Notes: generated by a model from the sequence alone, not told the origin. A DNA stretch of 11,116 nucleotides from an uncultured bacterium (GCA_905214155.1 CAJMLC010000052.1:1-11116); one strand, 5' to 3'. Counted from the stretch's first letter, positions 1 to 5,941 are shown. A program made the numbers and translations.

Positions 1-47
1 ACCTCATGACTGCCAGTCATGCGCTCTCCCAGCTGAGCTATACCCCC
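1..47 (-). tRNA. tRNA-Ala (GGC anticodon), 5' part only
   Basis: Read on the minus strand, the sequence opens with the acceptor strand GGGGGTA. It continues through a D-arm (GCTC/GAGC around AGCTGGGA) and an anticodon arm with stem CATGA/TCATG and loop CTGGCAG. The loop places GGC at positions 34-36, which decodes GCC alanine codons. The variable region starts (AGGT) and the window then ends, so the T-arm and acceptor 3' strand are missing. The identity rests on the anticodon and on the typical bacterial tRNA-Ala 5' half. A near-consensus promoter lies just upstream. Confidence 0.92.
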
Positions 48-60
48 ATCGGCGAGGGTT

Positions 61-89
61 ATTATAGCAGATGCCACCGCAAAATGCAA
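61..89 (-). promoter_or_regulatory. SigA-type promoter for tRNA-Ala
   Basis: On the minus strand a -35 box TTGCAT (84-89) and a perfect -10 box TATAAT (61-66) are separated by exactly 17 bp. Transcription would start around position 54, a few bases before the tRNA 5' end at 47. The surrounding 61-130 stretch is AT-rich against a GC-rich background. Confidence 0.85.
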
Positions 90-143
90 GCACTTTTTCG
101 AAAATGCAGAAATTTTTTTTGAACCTGCAAAACAAGGCGGGCG

Positions 144-176
144 GCGCGAGATCAGGAAAGCACCGCGGTCTCGCGC
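144..176 (-). terminator. Possible hairpin at the 3' end of the secreted-protein gene
   Basis: A perfect 8-bp inverted repeat (GCGCGAGA at 144-151, TCTCGCGC at 169-176) encloses the stop codon of the 152-1222 gene. The loop is 17 nt. Only a broken T-run (TTGTTTTG) follows some nucleotides later on the minus strand, so this is a weak terminator candidate. Confidence 0.3.
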
Positions 177-1222
177 AGTAGACGGATATTTGCGTTGGCG
201 GCGCGGAGCGCGGAAAGGGCCTGCGCTGCATTTCCGCTGCAGAGCAAAATATGTGCGGCTTCCGGGTGTTCCACCGCGTTTTCCACGGATAACAGCATGT
301 TTTTTGCCTCAAAAATGCGATAACCATCGAGCCTATCCGCTTCCGCAGCATCGGGCAGGAGCGCAAGCAGCGTCCGGAGCTCCAGCACCTCATCGAGCGC
401 ATCATTCGCCTCGTCCAGGGCCGCAGCGGGATCTGCGGCGTCCTCCGCTGCGGTCACGCCCAAAATATGTCCCTGCGCATAGAGGTCGCGGACAAGATCA
501 GGGTTCTCCCGAATTTCCTCTGCGGTCAGAAAAAACGTACCGCGAAGCTGGTAATCTGCAAGTAGATCGGCATTTTCCTGCATAAATTCGACGTTTTGAA
601 ACACCAAATAAACTGTTGCGGGGACGGTTTCCTGCGGGTCATCCGCTGGATTCTGTGCGGGTGCGTCCGGGTGGGCTTGCGGGTGGTCTGCGGGATCGCT
701 TGCGGAAGATTGCTGGGTGACCCGGTAGGCGATGAGGTTTTCGGCCTTCTCGATGAAGAGCGAATCGTCATAGACCTCGCTGCCGGTCGTAAAGCGGAGG
801 ACGGGATAGCCGTCCTGGCTTTCGAGCATGGAGACCTTGAGCCCAAAATGCGACGCGCAGAAGACCAGCGGGATGTAGAGCAGGCCGTTCCGGAACAGGG
901 CCGTCTGCGTGGAGGTGTTCTGATTTTCGTCGCTGGTCTCGCCAGTGGCGAGGTCGAAGACGAGGCGGCTGTCCTTCGTGAACAGGACAAAGGTCTGCGC
1001 CGTGGCGTTATAGGCCGTCACGACGCCGCCGGGCCGCGCGTCGAACGCGGTGTATGGCACATAGACCACGCCGCCGGACGTATAGGGCAGGGAGGTGAGC
1101 GTGACGGGAATGGTGTCGTTGACAGCGACGAAGAACAGATTTCCCTCGGCGCCGGCCGCCGGGGCCAGCGCAAGCAGCAGCGCAAGCGCGAGCAGCAGAC
1201 AGACGAGCTTCCGATATTTCAT
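152..1222 (-). CDS. Secreted protein: copper-amine-oxidase-N-like domain plus degenerate NodB-like domain
   Basis: A 356-residue exported protein. Residues 1-25 form a signal peptide (MKYRK, a long Leu/Ala core, AGA before EG). Residues about 28-170 resemble the copper amine oxidase N-terminal (stalk) domain common in clostridial secreted proteins, with repeated short beta segments such as GGVVYVPYTAF and NGLLYIPLVF. A Pro/Asp/Ala-rich linker (171-202) follows. Residues about 203-258 follow the polysaccharide deacetylase (NodB) pattern: VYLVFQNVEF in place of the TFDDG strand, then RGTFFLTAEEI, NPDLV and QGHILGVTA. The catalytic Asp pair is replaced by Gln-Asn, and the zinc-binding H-x3-H after GH is absent, so a deacetylase activity is unlikely. 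The ATG at 1220-1222 follows AGGAGG at 1230-1235 with good spacing. It has its own promoter and is transcribed away from the dCMP deaminase gene. A role in wall binding or sensing is possible but not shown. The coding assignment is sure; the domain reading is moderately sure. Confidence 0.82.
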   Translation of the reverse strand: MKYRKLVCLLLALALLLALAPAAGAEGNLFFVAVNDTIPVTLTSLPYTSGGVVYVPYTAFDARPGGVVTAYNATAQTFVLFTKDSRLVFDLATGETSDENQNTSTQTALFRNGLLYIPLVFCASHFGLKVSMLESQDGYPVLRFTTGSEVYDDSLFIEKAENLIAYRVTQQSSASDPADHPQAHPDAPAQNPADDPQETVPATVYLVFQNVEFMQENADLLADYQLRGTFFLTAEEIRENPDLVRDLYAQGHILGVTAAEDAADPAAALDEANDALDEVLELRTLLALLPDAAEADRLDGYRIFEAKNMLLSVENAVEHPEAAHILLCSGNAAQALSALRAANANIRLLRETAVLS

Positions 1223-1255
1223 GCGCGGCCCTCCTCTCGGGATGATCTTCTCTGT

Positions 1256-1284
1256 AGTATATCACGAAAATCATGGTTTCGCAA
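1256..1284 (-). promoter_or_regulatory. Promoter of the secreted-protein gene
   Basis: On the minus strand, -35 TTGCGA (1279-1284) and -10 TATACT (1256-1261) are separated by 17 bp. A TG one base before the -10 gives an extended -10 (TGATATACT). The predicted start near 1249 leaves a short leader with the AGGAGG at 1230-1235. Confidence 0.75.
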
Positions 1285-1294
1285 CGGATTTCCC

Positions 1295-1323
1295 TTGCAG
1301 CGGGACGGACCGCATGATATACT
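1295..1323 (+). promoter_or_regulatory. Promoter of the dCMP deaminase gene
   Basis: On the plus strand, -35 TTGCAG (1295-1300) and -10 TATACT (1318-1323) are 17 bp apart, again with an extended -10 (TGATATACT). It stands back to back with the promoter of the 152-1222 gene, with only 10 bp between the two -35 boxes. Confidence 0.75.
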
Positions 1324-1363
1324 ACAAAAAAATACGACAGAAAAACCGGAAGGAGCTGCGCTT

Positions 1364-1834
1364 ATGACCCGGATCGTGAAAGAGAATTATTATCTGGACA
1401 TTGCCGAGACTGTGCTCGAACGGTCGACCTGCCTGCGGCGGCAATATGGCGCGATCATCGTGCGCAACGACGAGATCGTGGCCAGCGGCTACAACGGCGC
1501 GCCGCGCGGCCGCAAAAACTGCTGCGACCTCGGCTACTGCGTGCGCGAGCAGATGCAGATCCCGCGCGGCGAACGGTACGAGCTCTGCCGGAGCGTCCAT
1601 GCCGAGGCGAATGCGATCATCTCCGCCTCGCGCAACGAGTGCATCGGCGGCGACCTCTATCTGGCGGGCCACGACGCGCGCACGGGTGAGATCCTGCACG
1701 ACGCGACGTCCTGTTCCATGTGCCGCCGCATGATCATCAACGCGGGCATCCGCCGCGTGGTCGTCCGGAAAACGCGAGAAGAATTTACGGTCGTGCCCGT
1801 GCAGAGCTGGATCGACGAGGACGATACGATCTGA
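1364..1834 (+). CDS. comEB: Deoxycytidylate (dCMP) deaminase, ComEB type
   Basis: A 156-residue cytosolic enzyme of the cytidine/deoxycytidylate deaminase family. It converts dCMP to dUMP and so feeds thymidylate synthesis. The zinc site is visible: H79-A-E81 (SVHAEANAI, with E81 as proton shuttle) and C117-x2-C120 (SCSMC). The substrate-binding stretch SGYNGAPRG (41-49) is typical of dCMP deaminases, and the Cys-rich segment 53-59 (CCDLGYC) lies in the insertion before the HAE motif. Length fits the family. The ATG at 1364 is preceded by GGAAGGAG (1348-1355) with 8-nt spacing; the frame stays open upstream without any initiation signal, so longer starts were dismissed. Its own promoter and a strong terminator make it a monocistronic unit. 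ComEB naming follows the Bacillus homologue; a competence role is not implied. Confidence 0.93.
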   Translation: MTRIVKENYYLDIAETVLERSTCLRRQYGAIIVRNDEIVASGYNGAPRGRKNCCDLGYCVREQMQIPRGERYELCRSVHAEANAIISASRNECIGGDLYLAGHDARTGEILHDATSCSMCRRMIINAGIRRVVVRKTREEFTVVPVQSWIDEDDTI

Positions 1835-1841
1835 ATACACA

Positions 1842-1874
1842 CAGGGCCGCATCTTTCGATGCGGCCCTGTTTTT
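1842..1874 (+). terminator. Rho-independent terminator after dCMP deaminase
   Basis: A perfect 11-bp stem (CAGGGCCGCAT 1842-1852 with ATGCGGCCCTG 1859-1869) has a 6-nt CTTTCG loop and is followed by TTTTT (1870-1874). It starts 8 nt after the stop codon. The converging ATPase gene ends at 1881, so its transcripts meet the same hairpin, but the minus-strand side lacks a clean T-run. Confidence 0.9.
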
Positions 1875-1880
1875 GCAGAC

Positions 1881-3761
1881 TCAATCTTTGTATTTCAGTG
1901 CGCGGATGGCATTGAGCACAGCGATCACCATCACGCCGACGTCGGCGAAGATGGCGGCCCACATGTTCGCAATGCCGAACGCCACGAGCGCGAGGCAGCC
2001 GAACTTGACGATCAGCGAGAAGACGATGTTCTGCTTCACAATGCCGATGCACTTGCGCGAGATCTTGATGGCTTTCGCGATCTGGAGCGGGTCGTCGTCC
2101 ATCAGCACGACATCTGCGGCCTCGATGGCGGCGTCGCTGCCCATGGCGCCCATCGCGATGCCGATGTCGGCGCGCGTCAGGACCGGGGCGTCGTTGATGC
2201 CGTCGCCGACGAAGGCCAGCTGCTCATGTTTGCCCTTGGCGGCAAGCAGCTTCTCCACCTGTTCGACCTTGTCGCCCGGGAGCAGCTCGCTGCGTATTTC
2301 GTCCACGCCAAGCTCCGCCGCGACGCTCTCGGCCACGCGCTTCGCGTCGCCCGTGAGCATGACGGTCTTCGCCACGCCGGCCTGCTTCAGCCGGGCGATG
2401 GCTTCCTTGGAATGCGGCTTCACCACGTCGGAGATGACGATGTGGCCCGCGTACTGGCCGTCGACGGCCATGTGGATGATCGTGCCGACGCAGTGGCAGT
2501 CGTGATACTCGATGCCGAGCTTCGCCATCAGCTTGCTGTTGCCCGCGGCGACGGTGTGCCCGTCGACCGTGGCGGTGATGCCGTGGCCGCTGATCTCCTC
2601 AATATTGGTGACGCGGCTGCGGTCGATCTCCTTGCCGTATGCCCTCTGGAGGCTCTTGCTGATCGGGTGCGACGACGCGCATTCGGCCAGCGCCGCGTAT
2701 TCCAGAAGCTGCTCCTCGGCCAGCGGGCTGTGATGCACGGCCGTGACCTCGAAGACGCCCTGCGTCAGCGTGCCGGTCTTGTCAAAGACAACGACCCTGG
2801 CCTCGGACAGGGCCTCCAGATAGTTGGAGCCCTTGATCAGGATGCCCTCCTTGCTGGCTCCGCCGATGCCCGCGAAGAAGCTCAGCGGGATGCTGATGAC
2901 GAGGGCACACGGGCAGCTGACAACGAGGAAGGAAAGGGCGCGATAGATCCAGTCCGTCCAGTTTGCGTCCAGCCCCGCGATCATGCGCCCGACGGGCGCG
3001 AGGATGGCCAGGGCCAGCGCCGCGATGCAGACGGCGGGCGTGTAGACCTTTGCAAAGCGGGAGATGAACGCCTCGGAGCGGGACTTGCGCGAGCTGGCGT
3101 TCTCAACAAGGTCGAGGATCTTCGAGACCGTGGACTCGCCGAATGCCTTCGTCGTCCGGATCTTCAGCACGCCGGACATGTCGATGCAGCCGCTGATGAT
3201 CTCGTCGCCCGCGCGGACGTCGCGCGGCATGCTCTCGCCGGTCAGGGCGCTGGTGTTGAGGCTGGCGCTGCCCTCGACGATTACGCCGTCGAGCGGCACC
3301 TTTTCGCCCGGCTGGACGACGATGATGCTCCCGACCTCGACCTCGTCCGGGTCAACCTGCACAAGCTGCCCGTCACGCTCGATGTTGGCGTAGTCCGGAC
3401 GAATGTCCATCAGGGCGGAGATGTTCCGGCGGCTCTTGCCGACGGCGTAGCTCTGGAACAGCTCGCCGATCTGGTAGAACAGCATGACCGCGATGCCCTC
3501 GACATAGTCGCCGCTCTTCGTCCAGATGGCCAGGCCGAATGCGCCGAGCGTCGCCAGCGCCATCAGGAAGTTTTCGTCGAACGCGCGGCCGTTGGCAATG
3601 CCTTTTCCGGCCTTTTTCAGGATGTCATAGCCGATGACGAGATACGCCGCCAGATAGGCGATCAGCTGCGGGATCCCGGTGATGGGGATGAATTTCAGCG
3701 CGATCAGCATCACCGCCGTGATCAGGATGCGGATCAGCATCTTTTTCTGTTTCTTTGTCAT
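1881..3761 (-). CDS. cadA: Heavy-metal P-type ATPase (PIB type, Zn/Cd/Pb exporter)
   Basis: A 626-residue membrane pump that uses ATP to export divalent soft metals. Visible in order: N-terminal membrane helices within about 10-110, actuator-domain TGES (174-177), the intramembrane CPC motif (283-285, SCPCAL), phosphorylation motif DKTGTLT with D327, the PIB-specific HP pair (365-366), GDGINDAP (519-526), and final helices. Two transmembrane residues match the Zn/Cd/Pb subgroup: K586 after QNI in TM7 and D607 in ADVG of TM8. There is no N-terminal HMA domain; a separate HMA protein is encoded just upstream at 4135-4353. The soluble nucleotide-binding region carries an unusual HDCHC cluster (420-424). 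ATG at 3759-3761 follows GGGAGG (3770-3775, 8-nt spacing). No convincing promoter lies directly before it, so it is probably read from the HMA promoter near 4410 through the 373-bp gap. cadA or zntA naming would both fit; metal specificity is inferred. Confidence 0.93.
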   Translation of the reverse strand: MTKKQKKMLIRILITAVMLIALKFIPITGIPQLIAYLAAYLVIGYDILKKAGKGIANGRAFDENFLMALATLGAFGLAIWTKSGDYVEGIAVMLFYQIGELFQSYAVGKSRRNISALMDIRPDYANIERDGQLVQVDPDEVEVGSIIVVQPGEKVPLDGVIVEGSASLNTSALTGESMPRDVRAGDEIISGCIDMSGVLKIRTTKAFGESTVSKILDLVENASSRKSRSEAFISRFAKVYTPAVCIAALALAILAPVGRMIAGLDANWTDWIYRALSFLVVSCPCALVISIPLSFFAGIGGASKEGILIKGSNYLEALSEARVVVFDKTGTLTQGVFEVTAVHHSPLAEEQLLEYAALAECASSHPISKSLQRAYGKEIDRSRVTNIEEISGHGITATVDGHTVAAGNSKLMAKLGIEYHDCHCVGTIIHMAVDGQYAGHIVISDVVKPHSKEAIARLKQAGVAKTVMLTGDAKRVAESVAAELGVDEIRSELLPGDKVEQVEKLLAAKGKHEQLAFVGDGINDAPVLTRADIGIAMGAMGSDAAIEAADVVLMDDDPLQIAKAIKISRKCIGIVKQNIVFSLIVKFGCLALVAFGIANMWAAIFADVGVMVIAVLNAIRALKYKD

Positions 3762-3860
3762 GGAAGGGGCCTCCCTTTATAAATTGGGAAAATCAATGCA
3801 AAACAAAAGGCAGTTCCGTATGAGATCAGTGCATCGCACGCGCAGCCAGCTTTTTCGTAA

Positions 3861-4020
3861 GGGTGTATCCGAAAACTGGCGACGGGACCAGCAGCGAGGA
3901 ATTTTTGTGCCGCACAAGACATTTTTTGGCAGGAATACTGCCGTATTTCAACAAAAAATGACGCGGTGCAGCGCAAAAAGGCCCGCTGTCTGGGCGTGTT
4001 GAAAGTTTTCAGATACACCC
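3861..4020. repeat. MITE-like terminal-inverted-repeat element folding into a long hairpin
   Basis: The ends GGGTGTATCCGAAAACT (3861-3877) and AGTTTTCAGATACACCC (4004-4020) are inverted repeats matching at 16 of 17 positions. Further self-complementary segments lie nested inside: 3902-3913 with 3968-3979 (10 of 12), CATTTTTT 3920-3927 with AAAAAATG 3953-3960 (perfect), and GGCAG 3928-3932 with CTGCC 3938-3942. The whole 160 bp can therefore form one imperfect hairpin. It has no coding capacity. Small size, terminal inverted repeats and palindromic interior fit a non-autonomous miniature element. A clear target-site duplication directly at its ends was not seen. Confidence 0.65.
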
Positions 4021-4039
4021 ACAGCAAATAAAAGCCACA

Positions 4040-4059
4040 GGGAATCCTGCCGGATTCCC
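4040..4059. terminator. Perfect 8-bp hairpin downstream of the HMA gene (weak terminator candidate)
   Basis: GGGAATCC (4040-4047) pairs with GGATTCCC (4052-4059) around a TGCC loop. On the minus strand the hairpin is followed by TGTGGC and then TTTTATTT, so the T-run is displaced. It could partly attenuate read-through from the HMA gene into the ATPase gene. Confidence 0.35.
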
Positions 4060-4134
4060 GAGGATTTTTCTGCAGCATGGCGGAAAAGATGGGCATGTGC
4101 GGTGTGCTGAGATCAGACGGTGCTGCCGCAAAAA

Positions 4135-4353
4135 TCACAATTCGATCTCACAGTCGGGCTCGACCTTTTTGCAGGCTTTGAGCACGGCTTTCATCGTCTT
4201 CTTCTCGTCCGCGCCCTCGGCGAATTCGACGATCATCTTCTGCGTCATGAAGTTGACGGTCGCGGAGGCGACGCCCTCGGTCTTGTTCGTGGCTTCTTCC
4301 ATCAGGTTCGCGCAGTTCGCGCAGTCGACTTCGATCTGATATGTCTTTTTCAT
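4135..4353 (-). CDS. Stand-alone HMA heavy-metal-binding protein
   Basis: A 72-residue cytosolic protein with the ferredoxin-like HMA fold (beta-alpha-beta-beta-alpha-beta). The metal-binding loop is VDCANCANL with C11-x2-C14, preceded by D10 where many copper-type domains have Met-Thr. DCxxC loops occur in HMA domains of Zn/Cd/Pb ATPases. The rest (ATVNFMTQKMIVEFAEG, then a C-terminal helix) fits the fold. Two further cysteines (C61, C68) lie near the C-terminus. The ATPase downstream lacks its own N-terminal HMA domain, so this protein probably acts as its detached metal-binding or delivery domain. ATG at 4351-4353 follows TGGAGG with about 8-nt spacing, and a consensus promoter lies at 4410-4438. 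Confidence 0.9.
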   Translation of the reverse strand: MKKTYQIEVDCANCANLMEEATNKTEGVASATVNFMTQKMIVEFAEGADEKKTMKAVLKACKKVEPDCEIEL

Positions 4354-4379
4354 GGCGTTGACCTCCAGTTGAAATTTGA

Positions 4380-4397
4380 ATTAAACGCTTGCTTAAT
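4380..4397. promoter_or_regulatory. Candidate operator palindrome for the ArsR-AraC regulator
   Basis: ATTAAAC (4380-4386) and GCTTAAT (4391-4397) form a near-perfect inverted repeat (6 of 7) around GCTT. AT-rich dyads of this size at promoters are typical ArsR/SmtB operators. It overlaps the -35 box of the plus-strand regulator promoter and the initially transcribed region of the minus-strand HMA promoter, so one bound dimer could repress both. Binding by the neighbouring regulator is inferred. Confidence 0.5.
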
Positions 4398-4417
4398 CTT
4401 TACATCCGCAGTATACT
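4389..4417 (+). promoter_or_regulatory. Promoter of the ArsR-AraC regulator gene
   Basis: On the plus strand, -35 TTGCTT (4389-4394) and -10 TATACT (4412-4417) lie 17 bp apart. The -10 is the other face of the palindrome AGTATACT (4410-4417) that also serves the opposing HMA promoter, so the two promoters overlap almost completely. No better promoter was seen between here and the start codon at 4507. Confidence 0.65.
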
Positions 4418-4438
4418 GTCCTCAAACGGGAAAATCAA
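4410..4438 (-). promoter_or_regulatory. Promoter of the HMA-ATPase genes
   Basis: On the minus strand, -35 TTGATT (4433-4438) and -10 TATACT (4410-4415) lie 17 bp apart. Transcription would begin near 4403, about 50 nt before the HMA start codon. Confidence 0.8.
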
Positions 4439-4506
4439 GCCTTTGAAGCCCCGTGCTTCCGAAAAGGCGAATGGAATTTCCAAAACGGATAAAGGAGGCT
4501 GACCAG

Positions 4507-5220
4507 ATGGCAGGATTCGCGCTGCCGCACGACCACGGCGAGGGCGGCCACATCGAAGATCTGCACCGCGAGCTCATGAACGCGGCCCATTTTGCTGCGG
4601 CTTCGGAGATCTTCAAACAGCTCAGCGACCCGACGCGCGTGCGCATCTTCTGGCTGCTGAGCCACCGGGAAGAGTGCGTCATCAATCTGGCGGCCCTGCT
4701 CGAGATGTCGAGCCCCGCCGTCTCGCACCATCTCCGCTCCCTGACGGAGGGCGGTCTGCTCGTCAGCCGCCGCGATGGCAAGGAGGTCTATTATAAGGCC
4801 GCTGACACCGCCCAGATCCGGATGCTGCACGAGATCGTGGAACAGGTGATGGAGATCGCCTGTCCGGAGCGCACCGTCGATTTCCAGGCTTCCCAGGAGG
4901 CCATCATCCGCCACGTCCACGACGCGCTGACCGCCAATCTCTCCGAGCGCGTGACGATCGAGGACCTTTCGCACAAATATCTCATGAATACCACCACGCT
5001 CAAGCGCGTCTTCAAGCAGGTCTACGGCGAGACCATCGCCGCGCACATCAAAAAGCACCGCATGGAGGAGGCCGCCCGCCTCCTGACGGCCACGCAGGAC
5101 GATGTCGCGGCCATCGCGCGCGCCGTCGGCTATGAGAGCCAGAGCCGCTTCACCGCGGCCTTCAAGGAGACCTACGGCGCCCTGCCGACCGAGTACCGCA
5201 AACACCGCGCGCTCAAATGA
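4507..5220 (+). CDS. ArsR/SmtB-type regulator fused to an AraC-type DNA-binding domain
   Basis: A 237-residue putative metal-responsive transcription factor with two DNA-binding modules. Residues about 28-105 form an ArsR winged helix: LSDPTRVRIFWLL, then INLAALLEMSSPAVSHHLRS as recognition region, then the wing GGLLVSRRDGKEVYYKA. Residues about 131-234 form an AraC/XylS double helix-turn-helix: VTIEDLSHKYLMNTTTLKRV, the linker helix, then VAAIARAVGYESQSRFTAAF and GALPTEYR. The N-terminus is His-rich (H8, H10, H15, H20), and single cysteines sit at C57 (first helix-turn-helix) and C119 (after the dimer helix). The SmtB/CzrA alpha-5 zinc ligands seem absent (ADTAQIRMLHEIVEQV), so the metal site would have to differ. 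It is divergent from the HMA-ATPase genes, which it probably controls. ATG 4507 follows AAAGGAGG (4491-4498) with 8-nt spacing. No frameshift or internal stop suggests an assembly artefact. Confidence 0.9.
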   Translation: MAGFALPHDHGEGGHIEDLHRELMNAAHFAAASEIFKQLSDPTRVRIFWLLSHREECVINLAALLEMSSPAVSHHLRSLTEGGLLVSRRDGKEVYYKAADTAQIRMLHEIVEQVMEIACPERTVDFQASQEAIIRHVHDALTANLSERVTIEDLSHKYLMNTTTLKRVFKQVYGETIAAHIKKHRMEEAARLLTATQDDVAAIARAVGYESQSRFTAAFKETYGALPTEYRKHRALK

Positions 5221-5252
5221 TCCCCGCCGCAAACAGAATACCTGGCTGTACA

Positions 5253-5280
5253 AAACGCCCCGGTCCGAACCGGGGCGTTT
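5253..5280. terminator. Bidirectional terminator between regulator and anti-sigma genes
   Basis: AAACGCCCCGGT (5253-5264) pairs perfectly with ACCGGGGCGTTT (5269-5280) around a CCGA loop. T-runs follow on both sides (GTTT then an AT-rich stretch on plus; GTTTTG on minus). It sits between two convergent genes and can serve both. Confidence 0.88.
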
Positions 5281-5290
5281 CCCGATATTT

Positions 5291-5941
5291 TTATTGTTCG
5301 TAGAGCACGATCGCGGCGGTCTTCACCGCGCCGTCCGGCGCGTAGGATTCCATCGGATAGACATCCCGATACTGCTCCAACAGCGTTTCCAGCGTCTCCG
5401 CGTCGACCGGATAGACCCATCCGCCGTCGCTCAGCCTTCCATTGCTGTCCGCTAGTTCCGGGAGCGACGCGCAGTCCCAGATCGCGAGCACCGCGCAGGC
5501 GTTGTCCCGCGCATACTGCGCCGCGGTCTCCGACGTATGCTCGTCGGATTGCGTCTCGGGGAACAGCGTGTCCACGATCTCATGCAGCGACGCGCTGCTC
5601 TGGTTCCGGTTTGAAAATCCGGGCATCTCGATCAGGCCGAAGGACCCCAGCACGAACGCCGCGGCTGCCGCCGCGCCGATCACCGCCACGGGGACCCAGC
5701 GTTTTTTCTGCTGCCGTTTGGCCGCGTCCGCGCGGACCTCGCGCATCACCGCGTCGTGCAGTGCGCGCGGCGGCTCCAGCTGCGTCTCGGGCAGCATCGC
5801 GTCCACGTCCCGCAGCGTCTCATAGACCCGGCGGCAGTCCGCGCACTGCGCCAGATGGGCCTGCAGTTCCGCGTGCTCCGCTTCGCCGAGCATGCCGTCC
5901 AGCTCTGCGCTGAGCACTTCCAACGCCTTGTCACAGTTCAT
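5291..5941 (-). CDS. Zinc-containing membrane anti-sigma factor
   Basis: A 216-residue predicted membrane anti-sigma factor. The N-terminal domain (1-45) carries the zinc anti-sigma motif H29-x3-C33-x2-C36 (AHLAQCADC), plus C3 as a likely additional ligand. One membrane helix spans about 82-104 (WVPVAVIGAAAAAAFVLGSF) after a basic stretch (KRQQKKR). The roughly 110-residue outer domain (105-216) contains two cysteines (C149, C157) and was not recognised as a known sensor. Zinc anti-sigma proteins of this kind bind and hold their cognate ECF sigma factor at the membrane until a signal releases it. I place the start at 5939-5941, not at the more upstream ATG (5968), because that ATG overlaps the sigma stop as ATGA and follows GAGGTG with 8-nt spacing. 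The coupling supports a cognate pair. Confidence 0.9.
   Translation of the reverse strand: MNCDKALEVLSAELDGMLGEAEHAELQAHLAQCADCRRVYETLRDVDAMLPETQLEPPRALHDAVMREVRADAAKRQQKKRWVPVAVIGAAAAAAFVLGSFGLIEMPGFSNRNQSSASLHEIVDTLFPETQSDEHTSETAAQYARDNACAVLAIWDCASLPELADSNGRLSDGGWVYPVDAETLETLLEQYRDVYPMESYAPDGAVKTAAIVLYEQ

Larger units (their letters stand above)
3762..4134. other. 373-bp intergenic gap between the ATPase and HMA genes
   Basis: No credible gene was found. The gap holds the ATPase ribosome binding site (3770-3775), a long imperfect hairpin element (3861-4020) and a second perfect 8-bp hairpin (4040-4059). A 9-bp direct repeat TGAGATCAG occurs at 3821-3829 and 4108-4116, flanking both; it could be a target-site duplication, but 9-mers repeat by chance often enough at this distance that I do not rely on it. 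Confidence 0.6.

Noticed and set aside
596..1363. Upstream extension of the dCMP deaminase frame to an ATG at 596
   Set aside because: The extension runs antisense through the secreted-protein gene. The true ATG at 1364 has a good ribosome binding site and promoter, and the family's length fits it.
2226..3782. 518-codon open frame on the plus strand, antisense to the P-type ATPase gene
   Set aside because: It is the complement of a clearly real gene in GC-rich DNA. Its translation is Asp/Arg/Ala/Leu-rich without domains, and no ribosome binding site precedes it.
3770..3810. Possible promoter (TATAAA near 3776-3781) directly before the ATPase gene
   Set aside because: Its transcription start would fall within or after the ribosome binding site, and no -35 stands at an acceptable distance.
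3821..4116. 9-bp direct repeat TGAGATCAG as a target-site duplication of a 278-bp insertion
   Set aside because: A single 9-bp match within about 300 bp is not rare by chance, and the segment's ends show only faint inverted similarity.
3758..4138. 126-codon minus-strand open frame in the gap between the HMA and ATPase genes
   Set aside because: It runs through both arms of the hairpin element, has no ribosome binding site and no recognisable domain.
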